NCBI GenBank assembly: GCA_027057345.1
Contig: JALUIX010000158.1
Coordinates: 1-44,247, forward strand
DNA length: 44,247 nt
Source: S144-45 sp015494035
GTDB lineage: Bacteria; Pseudomonadota; Gammaproteobacteria; Xanthomonadales; Marinicellaceae
Reading direction: 5' to 3'
The position numbers and the translations under genes are program-made. Numbering within the stretch: position 1 is the stretch's first letter; each line of letters begins with the position of its first letter. Shown here piece by piece: positions 1 through 8,038 of this stretch. The notes under the pieces are model-generated. The model had not been told where the DNA came from. It saw nothing but the letters and a program-made list of their open reading frames with translations, and did no database searches.

Positions 1-95
1 AGGCAGAAACATGGCCGGCGCGGTGAGGAGAAAGAACCAAGCTGGCTCCGCATGTTGGGCGTTGGCGGCGAGAAAGCGCCGGATGTGCTCGTTCC

Positions 96-212
96 AAACA
101 AAAAACCGCCGATTTTTACTTCAAGCGCCTGCTGCCTCGAGCCGATACCCACGCCGCCACCCTGCGCAGCGGGGCCGATACGCTGATGGCCATGAACGAC
201 GAGGAATTCTAA
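96..212 (+). pseudogene. 3' remnant of an acyl-CoA dehydrogenase-like gene
   Basis: The frame ending in TAA at 210-212 encodes a tail containing FYFKRLLPRADTHAA and, near the end, SGADTLMAMNDEEF. This looks like the extreme C-terminus of acyl-CoA dehydrogenases that carry the extra C-terminal domain, which end in a helix of the form FYxxRLLPR followed by an alanine-rich stretch. The frame opens only at base 27, after a TGA at 24-26, and the residues coded before about base 96 do not resemble that family. So the gene is either truncated or frameshifted, or the first bases of the window are a misjoined contig end. An A-rich run at 96-105 is a plausible frameshift site. The assignment rests on motif memory over about 38 residues. 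Confidence 0.4.
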
Positions 213-214
213 AC

Positions 215-499
215 ATGAATGCAAACCTAATCAGACACAGCGCCCTTTTCGCCGTGCTGCTAACGCTGGCCGCCTGCGGTGGCCCGGGCAACGATAACGC
301 ATCGACTGATGACCAGGCCACTGCCGAAACCCCTGCAAACACCCCCAAGGCATCCCACGCCCTGAGCGGCTACAAGCAGCAACTGGACAAGGCCAAAGCG
401 GTGGAAGATCAATTAAAGCAGCACGATCAACAACGCCGGAAGGCCCTGCAAGCCATGCAGCAAGGCAGCAGCCAAAACGCCGGGGACGACAGCGAGTGA
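215..499 (+). CDS. Small outer-membrane-type lipoprotein upstream of gspC
   Basis: A 94-residue protein with a type II (lipoprotein) signal peptide: a basic N-terminus, hydrophobic residues 9-19 and the lipobox LAAC, giving lipidated Cys21. Residue +2 is Gly, not Asp, so the usual sorting rule predicts the outer membrane. The mature part has a Thr/Ala/Asp-rich linker, then a charged helical segment (about residues 52-80) with coiled-coil character. The start at 215 follows GAGGAATTC; an in-frame ATG at 11 would add 68 residues that do not look like protein and would bury the signal. Its TGA overlaps the GTG start of gspC (GTGA at 496-499), so the two are translationally coupled. Function is unknown. 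Position and lipidation suggest a role with the secretin, but it is not a pilotin I recognise. Confidence 0.75.
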   Translation: MNANLIRHSALFAVLLTLAACGGPGNDNASTDDQATAETPANTPKASHALSGYKQQLDKAKAVEDQLKQHDQQRRKALQAMQQGSSQNAGDDSE

Positions 500-1431
500 A
501 ACCGGGCCAGACCAGCACGCGCGCTCACACAGCCACTGCGCTACTGCGATTTGGCTGGCTGCGCGACCCGCGGCTGGTGTCACTGGCGCTGTGGCTGGCC
601 TTCGGCGCACTGGCGCTGATCTGGCTGGCGTTTTTTCTTTGGCAGCCGCCTGATCCCCGCCTGGACAGTGGCGTCACCGTGAACGCAACGGAAAATGCCA
701 GCAGCCACAATCAGCCTGCCGCCGGCTCGGATTTCAACCTGTTTGGGCGTCCCAATGAGGCCACTGCCGCGGCCAGTGCGCCGGTTTCGCAGCTGGAGTT
801 ACGCCTCACCGGCACCATGGCCGGGGACGACCCCAAAAGCGGACTGGCTTTTATCGACAACAAACAAGGCCAGCAAAAAAGCTTTGCTGTGGGCGATGCG
901 GTTTTTGACCTGGCCGAACTGGTGGCCATTTATCCCGATTACGTGATTCTGCGCCATAACGGGCGCGAGGAAAAAATCCCCATGGCCCGCCCCGGCCAGT
1001 TTACCAATGGCTCCATACGCCAGTCTCGCTCCAATGCCCGCGCCACGCCACCGACTGCCCAGCCCGGCATTCGCGGCAACAAACCGGCCACGCGGGCCCA
1101 GCAGGCGCAACTGGACGCGATTCGCCAGAAATACCTGGTTGATCCTGAGGAAATTGCCAAAAGCATTCAGGTGGTGCCCATCACCGAGGGCGGCAAACTT
1201 GGCTCCGGCCTGCGCGTTTCGGCCCTGCGTCAGGGCACCCTGTTACAACGGGCCGGCCTGAAATCCAACGACCTCATTACCGCCATCAATGGCAAAGCCA
1301 TTTCCCCTACCAACATGATGAGCCTGGCGCGCGACCTGGAAGGCGCCTCGCAGGTCACCGTTACTGTCCGGCGCAATGGCCGCAACAAAACCCTGCAACT
1401 GGACCTCAGCGCCCTGAAAGCCGCCCAGTAA
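496..1431 (+). CDS. gspC: Type II secretion inner-membrane protein GspC
   Basis: GspC connects the inner-membrane platform of the type II secretion system to the secretin GspD in the periplasm. The 311-residue protein has a short cytoplasmic N-terminus, one membrane segment (about residues 27-49), a proline-containing linker, and a homology region around residues 95-165 that contains LRLTGTMAGDDPKSGLAFI. A C-terminal PDZ domain (about 220-305) contains AGLKSNDLITAINGKAI. The length is normal for GspC proteins that end in a PDZ domain. The start is GTG at 496, overlapping the stop of the lipoprotein gene. gspD follows after about 108 bp, a gap that may hold its own promoter. Confidence 0.93.
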   Translation: MKPGQTSTRAHTATALLRFGWLRDPRLVSLALWLAFGALALIWLAFFLWQPPDPRLDSGVTVNATENASSHNQPAAGSDFNLFGRPNEATAAASAPVSQLELRLTGTMAGDDPKSGLAFIDNKQGQQKSFAVGDAVFDLAELVAIYPDYVILRHNGREEKIPMARPGQFTNGSIRQSRSNARATPPTAQPGIRGNKPATRAQQAQLDAIRQKYLVDPEEIAKSIQVVPITEGGKLGSGLRVSALRQGTLLQRAGLKSNDLITAINGKAISPTNMMSLARDLEGASQVTVTVRRNGRNKTLQLDLSALKAAQ

Positions 1432-1470
1432 GGCCGGCGCCACTCAACACAATCCATTCACTGGCATGAC

Positions 1471-1498
1471 TTGAAGCCGCCGCCGGCAATGCTACAAT
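1471..1498 (+). promoter_or_regulatory. Putative sigma-70 promoter for gspDEF
   Basis: TTGAAG at 1471-1476 and TACAAT at 1493-1498 are separated by 16 bp, in the gap between gspC and gspD. The spacing and hexamers fit a housekeeping promoter about 40 bp upstream of the gspD start. The call is pattern-based only; read-through from gspC is equally possible. Confidence 0.35.
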
Positions 1499-1539
1499 GC
1501 GGACAATTCGCTCACCCTACTCTGATGCAGGAAACCCGC

Positions 1540-3459
1540 ATGACACCAAGCCAAACGCGCCGTCCCAGTTTGCGAACCGCCTTCTGCCTGCTTGGCCTGT
1601 TTTTCACCCTGTTGTTGACCACTGCCCACACTGCCCAAGCGGCGGATGAAACCCACACGCTCAACCTGCAAGACGCGGACATTCGCCTGCTGATTGAAAC
1701 CGTGGCGGACATCACCGGCAAGAACTTCATCGTCGATCCGTCCGTCAGCGGCAAGGTCACGGTCATTTCCGGCCACCCGGTGCCGGCCAGTGAAATCTAC
1801 GACACCTTCCTGGCCGTGCTCAGTGTCAACGGTTTAAGCGCCATCGACACCGGCCGGGCCATCAAGATTGTGCCGGATGTGGATGCCGTGCCGGTGCTCG
1901 ACAGCAAAGGCCACGGCGAGCAGTTCATCACCCGCATCATCAAGGCCCAACACGTGCCGGCCAGCCAGGTGGCGGCCATTTTGAAAGGACTGAACAACAA
2001 GGCCAAAATCATCACCCACAAGGGCAGCAACACGCTGGTGATTTCCGAACGCAAGAACGAAGTGGACCGCCTCAGCGCCATCGTGCGGGCCATCGACAAG
2101 AAATCCGATGCCTCGCTGGAAATGATTCCGGTGCGTTACGCCAATGCCACCGAGCTGGCGCAAACCATCGCCAACCTCACCGACACCGGCACAGCCGGAG
2201 CACAAGTGAAGGTGGTGGCGGACGAACGCAGCAATGCCATTCTCGTCAATGCCGACGCGGCCCAGAAGGCCAAGGTGCGCGCGCTGGTGGCGCAACTGGA
2301 TCAGCCCCTGGCGCGGGATTCGCAATCGCAGGTGCTGTACCTGCGCTACGCCGATGCCGAAACCCTGGTACCCATTCTGGAAAAACTGGCCAACAGCGGG
2401 GAAGGCAGCGAAAACACGTCAAAGGTCAGCATTCAGGCGCACAAGGAAACCAATTCGCTGGTCATCAATGCACCACCGCCGGTACTGCGAGAAATCACCA
2501 ACACCGTCCGCCGGCTGGATATTCGCCGGCCACAGGTACGGGTGGAAGCCATTATTGCCGAGGTGTCGCTGGATTTTGTCAAGGAACTGGGCGTACAGTG
2601 GCAAAGCCTCAGCTCGGGCGTGGGCGGTGGCACCAATTTCGGCACGCGCGGCAACATCCTGGGCCTGACCAGCGTGGAAGCCCTGTCCACCCTCAACCAG
2701 GGCATTAACCTGGGCTTTATCGACACCGACAGCAATGGCAACGTGCAACTGGGCGTGCTGCTTTCGGCGCTGGCGTCCAACACCAACAACAACATTCTGT
2801 CCACCCCGTCGGTGGTCACCCTCAACCATAAGGAAGCGAAGCTGACCGTGGGCCAGGAAGTGCCCTTCGTCACCGGCCAGTACACCAATACCGGCAACAA
2901 CAATGGCGCGGCCAGCCCGTTCCAGACCATTCAGCGCGAAGACGTGGGCATCACCCTGACGGTCACGCCGCACATCAATGATGGCGACCAGATTGTCATG
3001 GACATTGCCCAGGAAGTCTCCAGCATCGCCCAGACTTCGCAGAATGCGGTGGACCTGATCACCAACAAACGCACGCTGAACACCTCGGTGATGGTGCCCA
3101 ACAACGAAATTCTGGTGCTCGGCGGCCTGATTGACGAAAGCGTGCAGGAAACCGTCAGCAAGGTGCCGGTGCTGGGTGATATTCCGGTGGTTCGCAACCT
3201 CTTCCGGCACAAAAAGAAAACCAAGGTCAAACGCAACCTGATGGTGTTTCTGCGGCCGGTTATCCTGCGCGACAACGCCACCCAGGAAGCCCTCACCGGC
3301 AAGGCTTACGACAACATCCGGCAACTGCAGCTGAAAGCCAACGCGCGCGACAAGGACAAGCGCGTTCAGCCGGCCCTGAAAGCCCGGCCTGTTTCACCTG
3401 CCGGAACAGACCCGGAAACACAACCCAGGCACAACCCGGACTCGCCCAAACGTCCATGA
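1540..3459 (+). CDS. gspD: Type II secretion outer-membrane secretin GspD
   Basis: GspD forms the multimeric outer-membrane channel of the type II secretion system. From the ATG at 1540 the protein is 639 residues with a Sec signal peptide ending AHTAQA|A. The N0 domain starts near residue 40 (LNLQDADIRLLIE), followed by repeated N1-N3 domains, each with an AQxVA-like or YADAETLVPIL-type core. The secretin core runs from about residue 330 to 575 and includes VPFVTG and the C-terminal KVPVLGDIPVVRNLF and LMVFLRP motifs. A proline-rich 60-residue tail follows and could carry the contact site for a pilotin. I chose 1540 because AGGAAA lies just upstream; TTG 1471 and ATG 1525 are in-frame alternatives that spoil the signal peptide. 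The stop overlaps the gspE start (ATGA). Confidence 0.96.
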   Translation: MTPSQTRRPSLRTAFCLLGLFFTLLLTTAHTAQAADETHTLNLQDADIRLLIETVADITGKNFIVDPSVSGKVTVISGHPVPASEIYDTFLAVLSVNGLSAIDTGRAIKIVPDVDAVPVLDSKGHGEQFITRIIKAQHVPASQVAAILKGLNNKAKIITHKGSNTLVISERKNEVDRLSAIVRAIDKKSDASLEMIPVRYANATELAQTIANLTDTGTAGAQVKVVADERSNAILVNADAAQKAKVRALVAQLDQPLARDSQSQVLYLRYADAETLVPILEKLANSGEGSENTSKVSIQAHKETNSLVINAPPPVLREITNTVRRLDIRRPQVRVEAIIAEVSLDFVKELGVQWQSLSSGVGGGTNFGTRGNILGLTSVEALSTLNQGINLGFIDTDSNGNVQLGVLLSALASNTNNNILSTPSVVTLNHKEAKLTVGQEVPFVTGQYTNTGNNNGAASPFQTIQREDVGITLTVTPHINDGDQIVMDIAQEVSSIAQTSQNAVDLITNKRTLNTSVMVPNNEILVLGGLIDESVQETVSKVPVLGDIPVVRNLFRHKKKTKVKRNLMVFLRPVILRDNATQEALTGKAYDNIRQLQLKANARDKDKRVQPALKARPVSPAGTDPETQPRHNPDSPKRP

Positions 3460-4955
3460 GCGATACCCCACCACCAAACAGGCCGGAAAACCCATTGCCG
3501 CCCTTTGCCTTTGCCCGCAAGCGCGGCGGCACGGTGGAAAGCTGGACCGAAAACGGCGCGGTGCTGGCCCTGTCCGAAGACGCCCCGCTGGGCACCCTGA
3601 GCGAACTGCACCGATTTGCCCGGCACACCGCCGCGGTCAATTATTACCCGCCTGAAGAATACCGGCAGCTGATCCAGACGCTTTACCACAACCAGCAACA
3701 CGCCGCCGGCGACGTGGTGGCCGATTTGCAGGACGAATCCAGCCTGGATGAAATCGCCGAAGACCTGGCCGAGCCGGATGACCTGCTGGAAAGCCACGAC
3801 GACGCACCGATTATCCGGCTGCTCAATGCGCTACTCACCGAAGCGGTCAAGCTCAAGGCCTCCGACATCCACATCGAACCATTTGAAGACCGGATTTCAG
3901 TGCGCTACCGCATTGATGGTGTTTTGCAGGAAATCATCAGCCCGGCCCGGGCCATTGCGCCCTTGATCGCCTCAAGGGTCAAGATCATGTCTAAACTGGA
4001 CATTGCCGAAAAACGCCTGCCGCAGGACGGCCGCATTTCCCTGCGCATTGCCGGGCGACCAGTGGACGTGCGGGTGTCCACCATCCCCGGTGCCTTTGGC
4101 GAACGCATCGTCATGCGCCTGCTGGACAAGCAAACCGGCGCCCTGGACCTGGCCACCCTGGGCATGGACAGCCAGACGCTGGAACGGGTGCAGAAGCTGA
4201 TTCACCAGCCCCACGGCATCGTGCTGGTCACCGGCCCCACCGGCTCGGGCAAAACCACCACCCTGTATGCGGCCCTGGCCAACATCAACGACCGCAGCCG
4301 CAACATCATGACCATCGAAGACCCCATCGAATACAACCTGCCGGGCATCAGCCAGACCCAGGTCAACGACAAGGTGGGCATGAGCTTTGCCAAGGGCCTG
4401 CGCGCGGTCTTGCGCCAGGACCCGGACGTCATCATGGTGGGCGAAATCCGCGACCTGGAAACCGCCGAAATTGCCACTCAGGCCAGCCTCACCGGCCACC
4501 TGGTGCTGTCCACCCTGCACACCAACACCGCCATTGGCGCCATCACGCGGCTGGTGGACATGGGCATTGCGCCATTCCTGCTGGCCTCCAGCCTCAAGGC
4601 CGTGCTGGCCCAACGGCTGGTGCGGGTGCTCAACCCCAAAACCCGCATTGCCTACACGCCAGATGCCGAAGAACGCGCCCTGCTGGGCCTGGGCGATGAG
4701 GACATCACGCTCTACAAGGCCGACCCGGCGCTGCCCATTCATGAAGCCTACCAGGGCCGGACTGGTATTTACGAGCTGGTGGAAATCACGCCAGCCATGC
4801 AAAAGGCCATTCACGCCAACGCCAGCGAACAGGCACTGGAACAACTGGCGCGGCAAGCCACCCCGTCGATTCTGGACGATGGCATCGCCAAAATCCGCGC
4901 CGGTCTCACCAGCGTGGATGAAGTCCTGCGCGTGACCCGGCAACAAGGCGACTGA
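3456..4955 (+). CDS. gspE: Type II secretion ATPase GspE, lacking the zinc cysteines
   Basis: GspE is the cytoplasmic hexameric ATPase that powers pseudopilus assembly. The 499-residue protein has an N-terminal GspL-binding region, the ASDIHIEPFED motif near residue 138, a Walker A GPTGSGKTT at about 260-268, the Asp box with ImMTIEDPIEY (about 287-297) and the His box STLHTNTAIGAI. Most members carry a CxxC...CxxC zinc motif in the C-terminal domain. Here the first pair is replaced by N393-P-K-T396 and the second by prolines at residues 424 and 427 (PALP), although the surrounding QGRTGIYELVEI is intact. So the zinc site is absent without deletion of the domain. The start overlaps the gspD stop and gspF follows after 62 bp. 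Confidence 0.95.
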   Translation: MSDTPPPNRPENPLPPFAFARKRGGTVESWTENGAVLALSEDAPLGTLSELHRFARHTAAVNYYPPEEYRQLIQTLYHNQQHAAGDVVADLQDESSLDEIAEDLAEPDDLLESHDDAPIIRLLNALLTEAVKLKASDIHIEPFEDRISVRYRIDGVLQEIISPARAIAPLIASRVKIMSKLDIAEKRLPQDGRISLRIAGRPVDVRVSTIPGAFGERIVMRLLDKQTGALDLATLGMDSQTLERVQKLIHQPHGIVLVTGPTGSGKTTTLYAALANINDRSRNIMTIEDPIEYNLPGISQTQVNDKVGMSFAKGLRAVLRQDPDVIMVGEIRDLETAEIATQASLTGHLVLSTLHTNTAIGAITRLVDMGIAPFLLASSLKAVLAQRLVRVLNPKTRIAYTPDAEERALLGLGDEDITLYKADPALPIHEAYQGRTGIYELVEITPAMQKAIHANASEQALEQLARQATPSILDDGIAKIRAGLTSVDEVLRVTRQQGD

Positions 4956-5017
4956 AGCGCCCATGACCGGCCTGAACACCCCAGTACGACCCGCAACGCA
5001 CCCCGGAGGCACGGCCC

Positions 5018-6229
5018 ATGCAAGCCTTTGAGTACGTGGCACTGGACAAAAGCGGCCAGCCGCACCGTGGCACGGTGCAGGCCGACACCGACCGACAGGT
5101 CAGGCAATTGCTGCGCGAACAACAGCTGCTGCCCGTGGAAATCCGGCGCCTGACCGGTGACATGACCGACAGCGGCCACAAAACCCGCAAAACCGGCCTC
5201 AAACGCGGCGAACTGCCATTGTTGATCCGGCAGCTGCCCACGCTGGTGGCCGCCGGCCTGCCGCTGGAACAGGCCATCAGCACCACCATTGAACAAAGCG
5301 AACAGAAGAACACCCGCAAAATCCTCATGGAACTGCGTTCGCGCCTGCTGGAAGGCCACAGCCTGGCCCGGGCCATGCGCCAGTTTCCCCGCGCTTTTGA
5401 CGAACTCACCGTAACCACCATCGAGGCCGGCGAGGAATCCGGCCACCTGCCGGAAGTGCTGGATCGGCTGGCGGCCTACCTGGAAGAACGCGAAGACCGC
5501 GGCAAACAGTCCCTGATGGCGCTCATGTACCCGCTGATTCTGGTCATCACCGCCATTGCCGTGGTCTCGGGGCTGATGGTCTACATCGTGCCCAAGGTGA
5601 TACAGATTTTTGAACGCAGCCATGCCCAGTTGCCGGCCATCACCCGCGCCCTGCTGGCGCTCACCGACTGGTTGTCCCGCTACGGCTGGCTGCTGTTTTC
5701 ACTCATTGCCGTGGCCTTGCTGGCCTTCAGCGTGGCGCTGCAGAACAACGACATGCGGCTCAAATGGCACGCCTTGCTGCTGCGCATTCCCCTCGTCGGC
5801 CCGCTGATCCGCACCGCCCAGGCCGCGCGATTCACCCGCACCCTGGGCATTTTGACCAAAAGCTCGGTGCCCATCGTGCCGGCCCTGTCGCTGTCAGCGC
5901 AGGTGGTGAATAACCTCGCCATTCGCCAGGCCGTGGATCAGGCCGCCGCGCGCGTGCGCGAAGGCAGCAGCCTGAACCGGGCCGTGCGCGAAAGCGGCCA
6001 GTTTCCGCCCCTGACGGTGCGACTGATCCATTCCGGCGAACAAAGCGGCACCCTCAGTGATATGCTGGAACGCGCCGCCTCGGCCCAGGAACGCGACGTC
6101 AGCCACCGGCTCAACACCCTGGTCAGCGTCATGCAACCGGTGGCTATTCTGATTGTGGGCGTGCTGATTTTGCTCATCGTGCTGGCCATGCTGCTGCCGA
6201 TTTTCCAGATCAATACCTTGCTGACCTGA
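5018..6229 (+). CDS. gspF: Type II secretion inner-membrane platform protein GspF
   Basis: GspF is the polytopic core of the inner-membrane platform, contacting GspE and GspL. The 403-residue protein begins MQAFEYVALDKSGQPHRG, typical of the family, and has two repeated T2SSF domains. The first has its core at ELPLLIRQLPTLVAAGLPLE; the second is around TRTLGILTKSSVPIVPAL. Three hydrophobic segments sit near residues 167-195, 220-240 and 370-398. An upstream CGGAGG supports the ATG at 5018. It is the last gene of the gspC-D-E-F run; the pseudopilin genes are not next but about 11 kb away on the other strand. Confidence 0.96.
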   Translation: MQAFEYVALDKSGQPHRGTVQADTDRQVRQLLREQQLLPVEIRRLTGDMTDSGHKTRKTGLKRGELPLLIRQLPTLVAAGLPLEQAISTTIEQSEQKNTRKILMELRSRLLEGHSLARAMRQFPRAFDELTVTTIEAGEESGHLPEVLDRLAAYLEEREDRGKQSLMALMYPLILVITAIAVVSGLMVYIVPKVIQIFERSHAQLPAITRALLALTDWLSRYGWLLFSLIAVALLAFSVALQNNDMRLKWHALLLRIPLVGPLIRTAQAARFTRTLGILTKSSVPIVPALSLSAQVVNNLAIRQAVDQAAARVREGSSLNRAVRESGQFPPLTVRLIHSGEQSGTLSDMLERAASAQERDVSHRLNTLVSVMQPVAILIVGVLILLIVLAMLLPIFQINTLLT

Positions 6230-6241
6230 GCGAGTGATGCC

Positions 6242-6964
6242 TTGACCGATGCCATGACCACGGAAATCCCCCGCCCAAGCCCGGCCATGATTGACTTTTC
6301 CCGCGTCAGCAAACGCTATGGCGCGCACAACCGCGCCCTGCATGACGTGAGCTTTACGGTCAACGCCGGCGAAATGCTGTTTCTCACCGGCCATTCCGGC
6401 GCCGGGAAAACCACCATTCTCAAGCTCATCATGGGCATGGAAAACCTGTCTTACGGCCAGGCCCGGGTCAACGGCCACGACCTGCGCGCACTGAACCCGC
6501 GTCAGCGGCCACGCTATCGTCAGGGTATCGGTATGATCTTCCAGGATCACCGCCTGCTCAATGACCGCAACGTGCTGGCCAACATTGCCCTGCCGCTGCA
6601 GATTCGTGGCTTTGATGACACCTTCAGCCTGCGCCGCGCCCGCGCCGCCTTAACCCAGGTGGGGCTGCAGGGCAAGGAGGACTTCTACCCGCAGGAATTG
6701 TCCAGCGGCCAGCAACAGCGCGTCGGCATTGCCCGCGCCATGGTGGCCCGGCCGCCATTGATTCTGGCCGATGAGCCCACCGGCAACCTGGACCCGGATT
6801 TATCGCTGGAGTTGATGGAGCTGTTTCTGGAGCTCAACAAGCACGGCAGCACCATTGTGATTGCCAGCCATGACCTGTTCCTGATCAAACGCCTGAAAAA
6901 ACGCGTGCTGGTGCTTCAGGATGGCGAATTGATCGACGATTTCCGCCCGGATTCCCTCGCATGA
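6242..6964 (+). CDS. ftsE: Cell-division ABC ATPase FtsE
   Basis: FtsE is the ATPase of the FtsEX complex, which links the cytokinetic ring to activation of periplasmic murein hydrolases. Walker A GHSGAGKTT lies near residue 47, the Q-loop around GMIFQDHRLL, the signature LSSGQQQRVGIARA near 153, and Walker B LILADEPTGNLD near 173. The start is uncertain: TTG 6242 has GAGTGA upstream, ATG 6254 has little, and ATG 6287 gives the family-typical MIDFSRVSKRYG. ftsX starts within its stop (ATGA). In many gammaproteobacteria an ftsY-ftsE-ftsX-rpoH order is seen; here neither ftsY nor rpoH flanks the pair. Confidence 0.93.
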   Translation: MTDAMTTEIPRPSPAMIDFSRVSKRYGAHNRALHDVSFTVNAGEMLFLTGHSGAGKTTILKLIMGMENLSYGQARVNGHDLRALNPRQRPRYRQGIGMIFQDHRLLNDRNVLANIALPLQIRGFDDTFSLRRARAALTQVGLQGKEDFYPQELSSGQQQRVGIARAMVARPPLILADEPTGNLDPDLSLELMELFLELNKHGSTIVIASHDLFLIKRLKKRVLVLQDGELIDDFRPDSLA

Positions 6965-7917
6965 CAGCGCATCGCCCCGGGCCCAACAGCAGCCCAACAC
7001 CGCCCGGGCGGTTGCTGCGTTGGCTGCGCGGCCACCGTCGCGCCCTGCGCGAAAGCCTGATGATGCCGTGGCAGACACCGTTAAGCACCGGCATGACGGT
7101 ACTCACCCTGGCCATCAGTTTTTTCCTGCCGCTGCTGTTATGGACCTTATGGATGAACGTGGAATCCCTCAAAAGCGCCTGGCACGATCAGGGCAGCGTG
7201 GCCATTTTCCTGAAACCCGCCGTCAATGCCCAACAGGCCGGTTTGCTCATGCAGCAGTTGCAGGAAAACCCGGCCATTGCCTCGGCGGTATTCGTGACGC
7301 AAGAGGAAATCCGCCAGCAACTGCAGGAAGACCCGCAGCTGCACCAGGTGCTGGCATTGATCAAGAACAACCACCTGCCCACCCAGCTGTTGCTGAAGCC
7401 GGCCGAAGGCGCAGACCCCTCACAGCTGGAACAGCTCATTGCCGCCCAACGACTCAACCCCAAGGTGGAATACATCAGTTACGACCCCAGTTGGTTGCAG
7501 CAACTGCAAGCGGCCAGCACCGCGCTGAAAGCCCTGGCAGTGGCCAGTGGCGTGCTGTTTCTGGTGATCGTCATGGTGATTTTGGGCAATACCGTGGGCA
7601 ATCACGTGAGCCGCCACCGGGACGAAATCAGGCTGTTGCAGCTAATGGGCGCACCGCCGGCCCAGATCCGGCGACGCTTCCTGTACGGCGGCCTGCTGTA
7701 TGGCCTGCTGGCGGCCGTGCTGGCCTGGATCGGGCTGTCCATCCTGCTCTGGTCACTGGCTGGCGCCGTGCAACGCCTGGCCAGCAGCTATGGCCGTGAG
7801 CTGGCCCTGTCCGGCCCGGATTTCAACCAGGCCCTGGGCTATTTCGGACTGGCCCTTGCCATCACCTGGCTGGCCACCCGCCTGGCCTTGCACAGTCAAA
7901 TTCACGAAGCGGCCTGA
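6961..7917 (+). CDS. ftsX: Cell-division ABC permease FtsX
   Basis: FtsX is the membrane partner of FtsE and relays ATP hydrolysis to periplasmic cell-wall hydrolase activators. The 318-residue protein has a basic cytoplasmic N-terminus, a first membrane segment near residues 43-65, and a periplasmic domain of about 120 residues (SVAIFLKPAVNAQQ onward). Three further membrane segments lie near 190-212, 240-268 and 292-312, the usual FtsX topology. The conserved cytoplasmic stretch RHRDEIRLLQLMGAPPAQIRR is present. Translation is coupled to ftsE through ATGA at 6961-6964. Confidence 0.93.
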   Translation: MTAHRPGPNSSPTPPGRLLRWLRGHRRALRESLMMPWQTPLSTGMTVLTLAISFFLPLLLWTLWMNVESLKSAWHDQGSVAIFLKPAVNAQQAGLLMQQLQENPAIASAVFVTQEEIRQQLQEDPQLHQVLALIKNNHLPTQLLLKPAEGADPSQLEQLIAAQRLNPKVEYISYDPSWLQQLQAASTALKALAVASGVLFLVIVMVILGNTVGNHVSRHRDEIRLLQLMGAPPAQIRRRFLYGGLLYGLLAAVLAWIGLSILLWSLAGAVQRLASSYGRELALSGPDFNQALGYFGLALAITWLATRLALHSQIHEAA

Positions 7918-8038
7918 GAGAAGGCCTGAGAATGGCCAGCCCCGCCCGGAAACCGTTTTTTGGCCGTTTTGGCGGTCAGGCCAATGGTTTTTCAGCGGCT
8001 TTAAAGTAAAATAGCGTTAATTCATCCGGTAAAACCCC

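Noticed and set aside
2419..3324. Long minus-strand frame inside gspD
   Set aside because: Shadow of GC-rich coding sequence; repeated His/Gly/Val composition and no start signal.
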